Notes under the pieces: generated by a model
The model's input: only the letters and a program-made list of their open reading frames with translations
What the model was told of the DNA's origin: nothing
Databases searched by the model: none
Origin: JAQVOO01 sp964524755
GTDB taxonomy: Bacteria > Spirochaetota > Spirochaetia > Sphaerochaetales > Sphaerochaetaceae
DNA length: 35,297 nt
Reading direction: 5' to 3'
Assembly (NCBI GenBank): GCA_964524755.1
Contig: CAZGDR010000017.1
Coordinates: 1 to 35,297, forward strand
Shown here: piece by piece, positions 23,982 through 33,072 of the stretch
Numbering within the stretch: position 1 is the first letter of the stretch
Layout of the letters: each line of letters begins with the position of its first letter
Made by a program: the position numbers and the translations under genes

Positions 23982-24782
23982 ATGACCAAAGAATCGATTA
24001 CTGAAGTTCGTAAATGTGCCCGACCCATTGCCCTCATACATACTCCCAGAGCAGCTAAGGCGGTGGTTGGTCTGCATGGTTATACGGGGTATCCTGGAGA
24101 GTTGGCTTTGCCAGCTCAGGAACTATATGCAGCAGGGTTTGATGTCTTTATTCCCCGTTACCCTGGTCATGGGACTAACGGCAAGGATTTTCTCACTACG
24201 AGAAGATCTGATTGGATCGGTGAAGCTGAACAGGTATACCTCGAAACAGCTGAAATATACGATGAAGTTGCTATCATGGGCCACTCAATGGGGGGTGCCA
24301 TCGCGGTTATATTGGCAGCTCGTTATGGTGTGAAAAAGATGGTCCTCTATGCACCGGCACTTCTCTTACCAACCTTACCGCGTGCTCTAATCACCTGCAT
24401 GAGTTTTTTCATGAAACGAAAAGCACAACCGTGGAAAAGAGATCCTCGTTATAGCTTCTTCGATGATCGTGATGCTGAAGATGATGCATACTTGGGTTCG
24501 GAGTACTGGAGTTGGATTTATCCACGCCAGTTACGGGAGCTTGCTGCTATTCGTGATGAGGCAGTACAAGTACTTCCTACCATTGAGACTGACGCTCTCG
24601 TGTTTACGGGTGGAGAAGATGAGACGGTACCGCAGGAAGTTGGAATCATGGTCGTGCAGAAGGGGAAAGGGGATAACAACTGGATCCATTTACCGAAGGC
24701 TACCCATTTAATTCCCTATGATTACGATAATAATTCAAGAATAGAGGCTATGGAACGAACTGTAGCCTGGTTAACGCTGTAG
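23982..24782 (+). CDS. Alpha/beta hydrolase, carboxylesterase type
   Basis: The 266-residue cytoplasmic hydrolase has HGYTGYP as oxyanion-hole motif, the nucleophile elbow GHSMGG (Ser near residue 100), a catalytic Asp in FTGGEDETVP and a His in KATHLIPYD. The layout fits monoacylglycerol lipase or thermostable carboxylesterases of the Est30 group. AGGGGG precedes the ATG by 5 nt. It closes the group PHP phosphatase-RloA-RloB-LuxR and is followed by a promoter for gltX. The substrate is unknown. Confidence 0.85.
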   Translation: MTKESITEVRKCARPIALIHTPRAAKAVVGLHGYTGYPGELALPAQELYAAGFDVFIPRYPGHGTNGKDFLTTRRSDWIGEAEQVYLETAEIYDEVAIMGHSMGGAIAVILAARYGVKKMVLYAPALLLPTLPRALITCMSFFMKRKAQPWKRDPRYSFFDDRDAEDDAYLGSEYWSWIYPRQLRELAAIRDEAVQVLPTIETDALVFTGGEDETVPQEVGIMVVQKGKGDNNWIHLPKATHLIPYDYDNNSRIEAMERTVAWLTL

Positions 24783-24800
24783 AGGTTTGAATTGCTGGGG

Positions 24801-24830
24801 TTGTTGCCTATTTCCCTTTTTTGCTATACT
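24801..24830 (+). promoter_or_regulatory. Candidate promoter of the gltX-glyQS-tyrS operon
   Basis: TTGTTG (24801-24806), 18-nt spacer, TATACT (24825-24830); an alternative -35 TTGCCT (24804-24809) would give only 15 nt. About 54 nt of leader follow. Confidence 0.4.
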
Positions 24831-24843
24831 ACTGTAGCAATTA

Positions 24844-24866
24844 GTAGTCATATTATAAGTGACTAC
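24844..24866 (+). other. Hairpin in the gltX leader
   Basis: GTAGTCA and TGACTAC form a perfect 7-bp stem with a 9-nt AU-rich loop. It ends immediately before the Shine-Dalgarno AGAGGAG, so it could modulate access to the ribosome site. No T-box features (specifier loop, antiterminator) are present. Confidence 0.45.
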
Positions 24867-24883
24867 AAGAGGAGAAATTTCCC

Positions 24884-26362
24884 ATGGATGTTCGCGTTCG
24901 CTATGCCCCTTCACCGACTGGTATGCAACATATTGGTGGTATTAGGACAGCGCTGTTTAACTATTTCTTTGCGCGAGCCCAAAAAGGCTCGTTTATTCTA
25001 CGTATTGAAGATACTGATCAAGAGCGATCTACTGCTGAGGCACTACAAGATCTCTACGATACCCTCAACTGGCTAGGGGTCGATTGGGATGAGGGACCGC
25101 TCGTAGGTGGTGATTACGGTCCATACGTTCAAAGTGAGCGTTTTGACCTTTATAAAAAGTATGCTGAAAAGTTAGTCGAAGATGGTAAAGCCTATCGTTG
25201 TTATTGCACTTCTGAACGCCTTGATGAACTTCGTGCACAACAAATCGCTGAAAAATCTAAACAGCATGGCTACGATCGCCACTGTAGGAATCTCCTTGCA
25301 GATGAGCAGCAAGCATTAGAGAAACAAGGACGTTCTTCGGTAATTCGTCTCAAAGTTCCTCTTGAAGGGAAAACTACATTTCATGATCTGCTGATGGGGG
25401 ATATCACGCGGCGTAATAGTGATGTGAATCCTGACCCGGTGTTACTAAAATCGGATGGATTTCCTACTTATCATTTAGCCAATGTAATTGATGACCATCT
25501 TATGGCCATTACCCACATCATGCGTGCCCAAGAGTGGATCCCTTCGGGACCTTTGCATGTTCTTCTGTATGAGGCTTTTGGTTGGGAACCTCCTATTTAC
25601 TGCCATTTACCGATGGTTATGGGTAAGGATGGGCAAAAACTTTCTAAAAGACATGGGTCAACCTCTGTGCGTGATTTTAAAGCTATGGGGTATCTACCGG
25701 AAGCTCTTATTAATTATGTGAGTATGGTGGGCTGGTCCTATGACAGTGAACGAGAGTTCTTTACGAAAGAAGAGTTGTGTGAACTATTTGAGCTTGAAAA
25801 GATAAATAAAGCACCTGGTGTTTTTGATTATAAAAAACTAGATTGGTACAACGGGATGTATATTCGTCAGAAAAGTGACGAAGATTTAGCCGCTTTGCTC
25901 ATTCCTTTCCTGCAAGAAGCCGAGTTTGTCTCTGAGCCGCTGAGTGGCGATGATACAACAAAAATTGCTGCTTTGGTACCGCTAGTCAAGGAACGGCTTA
26001 AAGTTTTGAGTGATGTAGTAGAGATGTCACGGTTCTTTTTTACGGAGATTGAGACTCCAGAGGTAGCATCGCTGTTACCCAAAAAACAGGATGCAGCCAC
26101 TACTCTCTCCGCATTGAAAAAAGCCTTACCGTTACTGGCCCAACTAGGGGAAGTTGAAGATGAAAAGATGGAAGAGGATTTAGTCGCGATTGCATCAGAA
26201 TTGGGGTGTAAAGTAAATGGGGTGTTTATGCCTATCCGCGTGGCAGTTACGGGGAGCAAGGTGAGTCCTCCCTTATTTGATTCGATTCGGTTACTTGGTT
26301 TAGATAAAGCGTTGTTCCGTATTAAACGGGCAATTAAGATACTTGAAGATGAGGTTGCATAA
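24884..26362 (+). CDS. gltX: Glutamyl-tRNA synthetase
   Basis: Class I synthetase charging tRNA-Glu, 492 residues. HIGH motif region YAPSPTGMQHIGGIRTA, ERF motif RIEDTDQERS, KMSKS-type KLSKRHGS near residue 255, and a C-terminal helical anticodon-binding domain. Whether it is discriminating or also charges tRNA-Gln (with GatCAB) cannot be told here. AGAGGAG lies upstream of the ATG. The stop overlaps the glyQS start (TAATG). Confidence 0.95.
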   Translation: MDVRVRYAPSPTGMQHIGGIRTALFNYFFARAQKGSFILRIEDTDQERSTAEALQDLYDTLNWLGVDWDEGPLVGGDYGPYVQSERFDLYKKYAEKLVEDGKAYRCYCTSERLDELRAQQIAEKSKQHGYDRHCRNLLADEQQALEKQGRSSVIRLKVPLEGKTTFHDLLMGDITRRNSDVNPDPVLLKSDGFPTYHLANVIDDHLMAITHIMRAQEWIPSGPLHVLLYEAFGWEPPIYCHLPMVMGKDGQKLSKRHGSTSVRDFKAMGYLPEALINYVSMVGWSYDSEREFFTKEELCELFELEKINKAPGVFDYKKLDWYNGMYIRQKSDEDLAALLIPFLQEAEFVSEPLSGDDTTKIAALVPLVKERLKVLSDVVEMSRFFFTEIETPEVASLLPKKQDAATTLSALKKALPLLAQLGEVEDEKMEEDLVAIASELGCKVNGVFMPIRVAVTGSKVSPPLFDSIRLLGLDKALFRIKRAIKILEDEVA

Positions 26363-27693
26363 TGGCTGAAACAACAATGGATAAGATTGTCTCGCTCTGT
26401 AAGAGACGTGGGTTTATTTTTCAATCGAGTGAAATTTACGGTGGACTTTCGGGTGCGTGGGATTATGGTCCCTTAGGAGTACAGCTGAAGAATAATATCC
26501 GTGATTTCTGGTGGAAAGAGATGACGCAGATGCACGACAATATAGTAGGGTTGGATGCCTCAATTCTCATGCATCCCAAAGTTTGGGAGGCCAGTGGTCA
26601 CGTTTCCAACTTTACCGACCCCATGGTCGATTGTAAGCAGTGTAAAAGCCGGTTTCGTGCCGACCAGATCGATTTGACGGCAGCCTGTCCACACTGTGGT
26701 ACAAAGGACTCTTTTACGGAACCGAGGAATTTCAACCTTATGTTCTCGACTCATATCGGAGCGGTACGTGATGAGGGGTCAATTGTCTACCTCCGACCGG
26801 AGACTGCTCAGGGCATTTATCTTGATTTTAAGAATGTCGTACAGAGTAGTCGGGTGAAAATTCCCTTTGGCATTGCACAAGTTGGTAAAGCTTTTAGAAA
26901 TGAGATTACCACCAAGAATTTTATTTTCCGCTCCTGTGAGTTTGAACAGATGGAAATGCAATATTTTGTTAAACCAGGAAGTGATGAAGAGTGGTTCTCG
27001 TTCTGGCGTGACCAGAGAATGGAGTTTTATCATAAGATGGGGATTAACCCCTCTAGTTTGCGGTGGCATCGCCACGGACCGGATGAGTTAGCTTTCTATG
27101 CCAAAGATGCTTATGATATTCAATATCTATTCCCTATGGGTTGGCAGGAGCTTGAAGGGGTACATAATCGTACTGATTATGATTTGACTCAACACCAAGA
27201 ATTTAGTGGGAAGGATTTAAGTTATGTTGAGCAAGAAACCAATGAACGGTATATCCCCTATGTGGTGGAAACTTCAGCTGGTTTAACCCGTAATGTGTTA
27301 ATGGCTTTATCGGATGCCTATGAAGAAGAGACTTTAGAGGGGGGCGATGTCCGCACCGTTCTCCACTTCCACCCAGCCATAGCCCCCATTACAGTGGCGA
27401 TTCTCCCCTTAGTTAAAAAGGATGGGATTAGCGAACTTTCTCAGAAATTAGAACGCGAGTTGCGTGAAGATTTTGCTACTTTCTACGACCAGGGTGGAGC
27501 AATTGGGCGACGGTATCGACGCATGGACGAAGTTGGTACTCCCTATTGTGTTACAGTCGATTACCAAACGTTAGACGATCAAACAGTTACGTTGAGATTC
27601 CGTGATTCCATGGAGCAGGTTCGTGTTAAACTTGATGACTTGGTGGCTAGAATTCGCCTCGAAACTAAACAATACAAACGCAAAGAGGGGTGA
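26362..27693 (+). CDS. glyQS: Glycyl-tRNA synthetase, alpha2 type
   Basis: Class II synthetase, single-chain homodimer type, 443 residues. The N-terminal motif ERxG region reads RRGFIFQSSEIYGGLSGAWDYGPLG. A zinc-ribbon-like CKQC...CPHCG lies at residues about 92-113, motif 2 is FRNEI, and motif 3 is near ETSAGLTRNVLMAL. The C-terminal domain is the class IIa anticodon-binding fold. This replaces the alpha2beta2 enzyme of many bacteria, as known for spirochaetes and Mollicutes. The start overlaps the gltX stop by one base and so is coupled. Confidence 0.95.
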   Translation: MAETTMDKIVSLCKRRGFIFQSSEIYGGLSGAWDYGPLGVQLKNNIRDFWWKEMTQMHDNIVGLDASILMHPKVWEASGHVSNFTDPMVDCKQCKSRFRADQIDLTAACPHCGTKDSFTEPRNFNLMFSTHIGAVRDEGSIVYLRPETAQGIYLDFKNVVQSSRVKIPFGIAQVGKAFRNEITTKNFIFRSCEFEQMEMQYFVKPGSDEEWFSFWRDQRMEFYHKMGINPSSLRWHRHGPDELAFYAKDAYDIQYLFPMGWQELEGVHNRTDYDLTQHQEFSGKDLSYVEQETNERYIPYVVETSAGLTRNVLMALSDAYEEETLEGGDVRTVLHFHPAIAPITVAILPLVKKDGISELSQKLERELREDFATFYDQGGAIGRRYRRMDEVGTPYCVTVDYQTLDDQTVTLRFRDSMEQVRVKLDDLVARIRLETKQYKRKEG

Positions 27694-27698
27694 GTTCA

Positions 27699-28952
27699 AT
27701 GAATAATGCCTTACAAGTACTCCAAGAGCGGGGTTTTATAAAACAGTGTACCGATTTAGAAGGGTTGAGTACCCTCATGGATAAAGAGCCCGTGACCTTC
27801 TATGTAGGAGTCGATCCTACTGGTAAAAGTATCCACATTGGACATATGGTCCCTTTCTTTGCGATGCATCATTTGCAAAATGCCGGTCATAACCCAATTG
27901 CTTTAGTTGGGGGCGGAACGTCCTTGATTGGGGATCCCTCGGGTAAGAGTGAGTTACGTAAGATGCTTACGGTGGAACAGATTCAAGAGAATAGTGCCTC
28001 TTTGAAGGCTCAGTTAGGTACTGTGGTCGATTTTAAAGCTGAAGAGGGAAGTGGTAAAGGTAAAGCTATTATGCTCAATAATTATGATTGGTTAGGTGAT
28101 CTTAACTATATCGAGTTCTTGCGCGATATCGGCAGACATTTTTCAGTGAACCGCATGCTCACCTTCGAAAGCTATAAACAGCGACTTGAGCGGGGACTCT
28201 CGTTTATCGAATTCAATTACCAGTTACTCCAGTCTTTCGATTACCTCACCCTCTATAAAAACCAAGGGTGTCGCTTACAGATCGGGGGAGATGATCAATG
28301 GGGTAATATTGTAGCGGGTATAGATCTTATTCGTAAAGTTGAGAGCGCTGAGTGCTTTGGCCTTACGTTCAACCTTATCACCCGTGCCGATGGCCATAAG
28401 ATGGGCAAGAGTGAGAAAGGGGCTGTTTTTTTAGATCCAGAGATGTTTAGTCCCTATGATTTCTATCAGTATTGGCGTAATGTGAATGATCAGGATGTTA
28501 TACCGTTCATGAAACTTTTCACTTTCTTGTCGATGGAAGAGATAGCTACATACGATAAGGCCAATGTGAATGTTAACGATGCTAAAGAGCGCTTAGCTTA
28601 CGAGCAAACGAAGATTATCCACGGAGAGGAAGAGGCTGATAAAGCGCGCGGGGCGGCTAAGGCTATGTTCGGTGGAATCCCGACAGCTGAGTCGAAGGAG
28701 GGTTTGCCTTCAATAACACTTTCTTTGGCTACTTTGGAAGCGGGGATTAATGTTGTCGAATTGTTTGCAATGACTGAATTGTGTAAAACAAATTCTGATG
28801 CTCGGCGCTTGATTAATCAGGGCGGAGCGGTGATTCAGGATAAGAAAATTGAAGATGTTAAACTTGTTGTTGACGCATCTTGGGCTGAACAGGGTGAAAT
28901 GATACTTCGGGCTGGAAAGAAGCGTTATTTTAGAATTATCATTTCTGACTGA
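27699..28952 (+). CDS. tyrS: Tyrosyl-tRNA synthetase
   Basis: Class I synthetase charging tRNA-Tyr, 417 residues. HIGH motif in KSIHIGHMVPF, GGGTSLIGDPSGK, YQLLQSFDYL, KMSKS-type KMGKSEKGAVFLD and a C-terminal S4 domain ending (INQGGAVIQDKKIED). I choose ATG 27699 with GAGGGG 8 nt upstream rather than GTG 27690, which lies inside glyQS. Third gene of the synthetase operon; a GC-rich element and an ABC importer operon follow. Confidence 0.95.
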   Translation: MNNALQVLQERGFIKQCTDLEGLSTLMDKEPVTFYVGVDPTGKSIHIGHMVPFFAMHHLQNAGHNPIALVGGGTSLIGDPSGKSELRKMLTVEQIQENSASLKAQLGTVVDFKAEEGSGKGKAIMLNNYDWLGDLNYIEFLRDIGRHFSVNRMLTFESYKQRLERGLSFIEFNYQLLQSFDYLTLYKNQGCRLQIGGDDQWGNIVAGIDLIRKVESAECFGLTFNLITRADGHKMGKSEKGAVFLDPEMFSPYDFYQYWRNVNDQDVIPFMKLFTFLSMEEIATYDKANVNVNDAKERLAYEQTKIIHGEEEADKARGAAKAMFGGIPTAESKEGLPSITLSLATLEAGINVVELFAMTELCKTNSDARRLINQGGAVIQDKKIEDVKLVVDASWAEQGEMILRAGKKRYFRIIISD

Positions 28953-28957
28953 TACTA

Positions 28958-28981
28958 GGCTCGCCGGGAGCCGATTCCGGC
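28958..28981 (+). promoter_or_regulatory. GC-rich element with two mutually exclusive stems before the ABC operon
   Basis: In 24 nt (19 G/C) there are four 5-mers: GGCTC, GCCGG, GAGCC and CCGGC. GGCTC pairs with GAGCC (28958-28962 with 28968-28972, loop of 5). GCCGG, which is that loop, pairs with CCGGC (28963-28967 with 28977-28981). The two stems interleave in pseudoknot order. The element ends 12 nt before the binding-protein ATG. It could be a weak terminator for tyrS or a translation switch. Confidence 0.4.
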
Positions 28982-28993
28982 ATGAGGCAATTT

Positions 28994-29995
28994 ATGAGTA
29001 TTTTTTCAAAAAAGGGCATGTTGTTGCTCTATTTAGGTTTAATTATCTGTTTAGCGACCCCTCTTTCCGCACGCGCTGCGCAAGAGGTGCAGAGAGCTTC
29101 GGAACAAGTTACTGTACAAATGGGAGTGATGCAGGGTCCCAGTGGATTCAGCACCATTGGTATGACCAGAGATAACGGTCGTCTAGATGATCGCACCGTT
29201 GTTGATATCTCAGTATATCCTTCCCCTAATGAAGTCATTGCCCGTTTAGTGAATGGTGATTTGGATATTGCAGCGCTCCCTACCAACGTAGCTGCTAATT
29301 TATATGCTAAAGGGGTGGGGATTAAAACTACAGCTGTCGTCGGTGAAGGAATGTTGGTATTCCTCACCAATGATGCTTCTATTCAAGAGTGGGTTGATCT
29401 TGCTAATCGGAAGATTTCAATTCCTGGAGCTGGTAGTACTCCAGACCAGCTGACGAAAATTCTTATTACGGCTTTAGGCTATGATTATGAGCAGGACGTA
29501 GAACTCGATTATAGTATTGCATCTCCTGCACAGTTAGCACAGATGCTGATTGCTGGTAAAATACCTTTGGCTGTCTTGCCAGAACCCTTTGTAACGATGA
29601 CGCTCAATTCAAGCGACAACGTAATCCCTCTTCTTGATATGCAAGTAGTCTGGGATGCACTGACTGGTGCAGGCAATTACCCCATGACGGTAATTGTTGT
29701 CTCCGATACATTTGTTGAGACCTATGCAGAACGTTTGCCCGTAGTGATGGACGCTGTGCGAAATTCAGTAGAGTGGGTTAATGCCAATCCAGAAGATGCT
29801 GGAGCATTAATTGAAGAAGCCGGAATCATGAAAGCAGCAATGGCTGCTCCTGCTATTCCACGTAGCAATCTTGTCTTCAGAACGGCTCAAGAGGGGCAAG
29901 ACGCCATGGATATCTATTTGCAAGTCCTCTATGGTTTCGATTATGCCTCAGTAGGCGGTTCGGTGCCCGATGCGTCGTTCTACCTGGACTACTAA
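28994..29995 (+). CDS. ABC substrate-binding protein (NMT1/SsuA/TauA-like)
   Basis: Periplasmic binding protein, 333 residues. A signal peptide (FSKKGMLLLYLGLIICLATPLSARA) is followed by a type-II binding fold with PSPNEVIARLVNGDLDIAALPTNVAANLYAKG, the usual transition where such proteins decide ligand specificity, and IPGAGSTPDQLTK. It resembles the NMT1/THI5, SsuA and TauA relatives that bind pyrimidine precursors, sulfonates or nitrate, but I cannot fix the ligand. I prefer ATG 28994 because GAGG lies 6 nt upstream; ATG 28982 has no ribosome site. The end overlaps the permease gene by 26 nt. Confidence 0.82.
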   Translation: MSIFSKKGMLLLYLGLIICLATPLSARAAQEVQRASEQVTVQMGVMQGPSGFSTIGMTRDNGRLDDRTVVDISVYPSPNEVIARLVNGDLDIAALPTNVAANLYAKGVGIKTTAVVGEGMLVFLTNDASIQEWVDLANRKISIPGAGSTPDQLTKILITALGYDYEQDVELDYSIASPAQLAQMLIAGKIPLAVLPEPFVTMTLNSSDNVIPLLDMQVVWDALTGAGNYPMTVIVVSDTFVETYAERLPVVMDAVRNSVEWVNANPEDAGALIEEAGIMKAAMAAPAIPRSNLVFRTAQEGQDAMDIYLQVLYGFDYASVGGSVPDASFYLDY

Positions 29996-30761
29996 GCTCA
30001 TAACCGCCCTATCTGTCATTATTCTCTTAGTGATATGGCAGGTAGGTGCTGTTTGGTTGGATGCTGCTGTCATCCTTCCCACACCGGGGACCACGTTATC
30101 GGCGTTGGTCTCCCTTGTGCAGCAAAAACCATTCTCGTTAAATATTATCACAACAATTGGTCGTGCTTTACGAAGCTTCCTCTTAATTTTTATAGTGGGA
30201 AGTTTTTTTGGTATTTTGGCAGGGTATTCTAAGCGTGTACATGCTTTTCTTGTACCTTTTTTAGTGCTTTTTAAAGCAACCCCCGTGATGTCAGTTATCT
30301 TATTAGCCTTCATCTGGTTTTCTAGTGGTACAGTACCGCTATTTTCTGCCTTTTTAATGGGATTTCCCGTCATGTTTATTCAAGTGGAACAGGGAGTCCA
30401 ACTTATCTCACCGCGCTTGCGGGAGATGACCGTGGTATATGGTTTTTCTCCGTTTCGCCGGCTGACCCATTTAGTGATTCCCTCCATGCTTCCCTCGATA
30501 GTCACAGGGGCCAAAGCTTCGCTTTCTATGGTCTGGAAGGTGGTTATTGCAGCAGAGGTACTTACCGTCCCACGCTATGGGGTTGGTTCAAGAATGCAAC
30601 TTGCTCAAGTCCATTTAGAGACCGCCGAGGTGTTAGCTTGGACGCTTATCGCTGTATTACTCACCGCTGTCGGTGATATGCTCTTTATCGCCATGCTCTC
30701 CTTACCAAAATATATACGAAGGATCCGTTGGCGTAAAAGAAAGGTAGAGCCATGCAATTGA
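29970..30761 (+). CDS. ABC transporter permease (SsuC/TauC-like)
   Basis: The 263-residue inner-membrane subunit has a first helix at LITALSVIILLVIWQVGAVWL. Further helices follow, with the BPD_transp_1 EAA-like loop near RRLTHLVIPSMLPSIVTGAKASLSMVWK. Its start lies 26 nt inside the binding-protein gene, which fits tight coupling in this operon. Its end overlaps the ATPase gene by 10 nt. The substrate follows the binding protein and is unknown. Confidence 0.87.
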   Translation: MRRSTWTTKLITALSVIILLVIWQVGAVWLDAAVILPTPGTTLSALVSLVQQKPFSLNIITTIGRALRSFLLIFIVGSFFGILAGYSKRVHAFLVPFLVLFKATPVMSVILLAFIWFSSGTVPLFSAFLMGFPVMFIQVEQGVQLISPRLREMTVVYGFSPFRRLTHLVIPSMLPSIVTGAKASLSMVWKVVIAAEVLTVPRYGVGSRMQLAQVHLETAEVLAWTLIAVLLTAVGDMLFIAMLSLPKYIRRIRWRKRKVEPCN

Positions 30762-31465
30762 CAACCCTTTCAAAAACTTATCAGGTTACCGAGGCTCCTC
30801 TTGTAGTCTTAGACAAGTTTTCTTATACGGTTGAACCCAAAGAGATTACAGCCTTGGTTGGTCCTTCAGGATGTGGCAAAACTACCTTATTACGTTTAAT
30901 TGGTGGTTTAGAGAAACCTGATGAGGGGAATATTACCAAAGTTGAGGCTGAAGAAGGGCCCATAAGCTATCTTTTTCAGGAGCCACGCTTACTCCCTTGG
31001 CATACTGTTTTGCAGAATGTGGAATTGGTGTTGAGACCTTGGTTTGAACATAAAAGTGAACGCGTTGCGCGGGCTATGGAATTTTTACACATGGTCGATT
31101 TACACAATTATGCACGCTTCAAACCAGATCAACTATCGGGGGGGATGCGTCAGCGAGTTGCTATCGCTCGGGCTTTTGCCTATCCGGCCCGTCTTATGTT
31201 GCTAGATGAACCTTTTCAAAGCCTCGATACGAGTATGCGTTGGTCACTGGTTAAAGCTTTCTTAACGTTATGGGAACAAGATAAGCGAACTACGGTGTAT
31301 GTCACCCATGATGTCCCTGAGGCTCTCTTGATGGCTGATACCGTTATCCGGTTGACTTCTAGACCTATGCAAATCTTAGAGACGCTGAGAATCGATACGC
31401 CTCGCCATGAACGTTCTTTAGGCGATCCTAAATTTATTGCAATGCAAGCTCGCTTTTATACATAG
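30752..31465 (+). CDS. ABC transporter ATPase (SsuB/TauB-like)
   Basis: The 237-residue ATPase has Walker A GPSGCGKTTLLRLIGGL, Q-loop YLFQEPRLLPW, signature LSGGMRQRVAIARAF, Walker B LMLLDEPFQSLD and H-loop YVTHD. The QEPRLLPW form is typical of the nitrate/sulfonate/taurine importers. It overlaps its permease by 10 nt, and its 3' end overlaps the convergent gdhA stop by 10 nt, leaving no room for a terminator between them. Confidence 0.9.
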   Translation: MQLTTLSKTYQVTEAPLVVLDKFSYTVEPKEITALVGPSGCGKTTLLRLIGGLEKPDEGNITKVEAEEGPISYLFQEPRLLPWHTVLQNVELVLRPWFEHKSERVARAMEFLHMVDLHNYARFKPDQLSGGMRQRVAIARAFAYPARLMLLDEPFQSLDTSMRWSLVKAFLTLWEQDKRTTVYVTHDVPEALLMADTVIRLTSRPMQILETLRIDTPRHERSLGDPKFIAMQARFYT

Positions 31466-32817
31466 CCTTGATCAATCATGGCATTGGCCACTTTTAAAAA
31501 TCCAGCGATGTTTGCCCCATCAACTAAATTACCTTCACTGCCATACCGCTTTGCAGTCTCCTTAATCGTGGTATAAATCTCTTGCATGATAGATTGCAGT
31601 TGGGCATCAACCTTCGAGGCAGTCCACTGAATGCGGGAGCTATTTTGGGCCATTTCTAAGCCACTGACTGAGACTCCTCCGGCATTGGCAGCCTTAGAGG
31701 GGGCGAAGAGAATTCCGTTATCTTGAAAGATGGCTACACTATCGAGGGTTGTTGGCATATTAGCCCCCTCTGCAACGAGGGTAATACCGCCGTCAACAAG
31801 GTTTTGGGCATCTTGTGCCTGTATTTCATTCTGTGTAGCACAGGGAAAGGCGCAATCTCCTGGAAATTTCCAAATTTGGTTTGTCCCTTCAGTTCCGGTT
31901 CTTGGGTAGTATTGAGCTTCAGGAAATTTGGAAGCATAGGCCGCTATTCGTCCTCGCGTCACATTCTTTAACGTTTTAACAAAGTCTAGTTTGTGAGCAT
32001 CAATCCCCGAGGGATCATATATACAACCAGTTGAATCGGAGAGGGTCACTACCTTGGCGTCAAGGCTGATCAGTTTTTCTACAGTATATTGGGCCACATT
32101 ACCACTACCTGAAACTAAGCAAGTCTTGCCAACAAAATCATCATTGTTGTCGCGCAGCATGGCTGCAGCTAGGTAGACTAATCCATACCCGGTCGCCTCT
32201 GGTCGGATATAAGAACCTCCCCACAGGGGGCTTTTACCGGTTAATACACCGGTGAATTCATTCCTTAAGCGTTTGTATTGGCCGTAGAGGTACCCTATTT
32301 CGCGTCCTCCAACGCCAATATCACCTGCAGGGATATCGGTATCTGATCCTATATGGCGACTTAATTCTGTCATGAAGCTTTGGCAAAAACGCATGATTTC
32401 TCCATCGCTTTTGCCTTTGGGATCAAAGTTAGCGCCTCCTTTACCGCCTCCCATCTGTAAGCCAGTAAGGCTGTTCTTGAAAGTCTGTTCAAAAGCTAAA
32501 AACTTAATGATGCTCAAATTAACTGAGGGGTGGAAACGCAATCCCCCCTTATAAGGTCCAAGAGCACTGTTCATTTGGACTCTGAAGCCCCGATTGACTT
32601 GCAATTCTCCTTCATCATTAGTCCAGGGAACTCTGAATATAAGGGTGCGTTCAGGTTCAATTATACGATCAAGCACCTTGTGATACACCACATGGGGCAA
32701 ATCATCTATGATTTTGTCGACGCTAAGGAGGAATTCCTGAACTGCCTGCTGAAATTCAGCCTGATAAGGATCATCGCGTTGAATTTTCGCAAATAGTGCC
32801 GCTGTTATTTCTCGCAT
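31456..32817 (-). CDS. gdhA: Glutamate dehydrogenase (hexameric)
   Basis: Assimilatory glutamate dehydrogenase, 2-oxoglutarate + ammonia + NAD(P)H to glutamate. The 453-residue protein has the active-site segment GGGKGGANFDPKGKSDGEIMRF, PAGDIGVGGREIGYLYGQY and the Rossmann GSGNVAQY. NADP preference is typical for this length but not proved from sequence. I start at ATG 32817, preceded by GGAGGAG with 6-nt spacing; the frame continues 42 codons upstream without a ribosome site. It is monocistronic, reading toward the ABC operon. Confidence 0.93.
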   Translation of the reverse strand: MREITAALFAKIQRDDPYQAEFQQAVQEFLLSVDKIIDDLPHVVYHKVLDRIIEPERTLIFRVPWTNDEGELQVNRGFRVQMNSALGPYKGGLRFHPSVNLSIIKFLAFEQTFKNSLTGLQMGGGKGGANFDPKGKSDGEIMRFCQSFMTELSRHIGSDTDIPAGDIGVGGREIGYLYGQYKRLRNEFTGVLTGKSPLWGGSYIRPEATGYGLVYLAAAMLRDNNDDFVGKTCLVSGSGNVAQYTVEKLISLDAKVVTLSDSTGCIYDPSGIDAHKLDFVKTLKNVTRGRIAAYASKFPEAQYYPRTGTEGTNQIWKFPGDCAFPCATQNEIQAQDAQNLVDGGITLVAEGANMPTTLDSVAIFQDNGILFAPSKAANAGGVSVSGLEMAQNSSRIQWTASKVDAQLQSIMQEIYTTIKETAKRYGSEGNLVDGANIAGFLKVANAMIDQGYV

Positions 32818-32845
32818 AGGTAACTCCTCCATATAAACTGGCTTT

Positions 32846-32874
32846 ACTATAAAATAGGAGCTGTTGTTTGGTAA
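32846..32874 (-). promoter_or_regulatory. Candidate gdhA promoter
   Basis: On the minus strand, TTACCA (complement of 32869-32874), 17-nt spacer, TATAGT (complement of 32846-32851), 29 nt before the ATG. The remaining roughly 200 nt up to 33072 are very AT-rich and hold no gene I can support. Confidence 0.4.
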
Positions 32875-33072
32875 ATGGGTAACAAGATAAAGCAGAGAGT
32901 AGAGGTTGTAACTACTACGGCAATAAAGAATCAATATGCGCAATTGATACGTTAAAATAGAGGGATATCATAAAATTAACTGCAGAAAATTCATGTAATT
33001 ACTACATTGAATAATTAGGCGAAATAAGAATAAAAAATATAGTGCCAGTGATGGTCAATAAGAATTATCTCG

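Noticed and set aside
24783..24883. T-box riboswitch in front of the aminoacyl-tRNA synthetase operon
   Set aside because: Only about 100 nt, no T-box sequence, no specifier loop or terminator/antiterminator pair; just one simple hairpin.
25867..26424. Minus-strand open frame of 185 codons over the end of gltX
   Set aside because: Antisense to the clear synthetase domain, serine-rich low-complexity translation, no start signal.
29948..30373. Minus-strand open frame of 141 codons antisense to the ABC permease
   Set aside because: Basic, motif-free translation complementary to hydrophobic permease codons; typical shadow.
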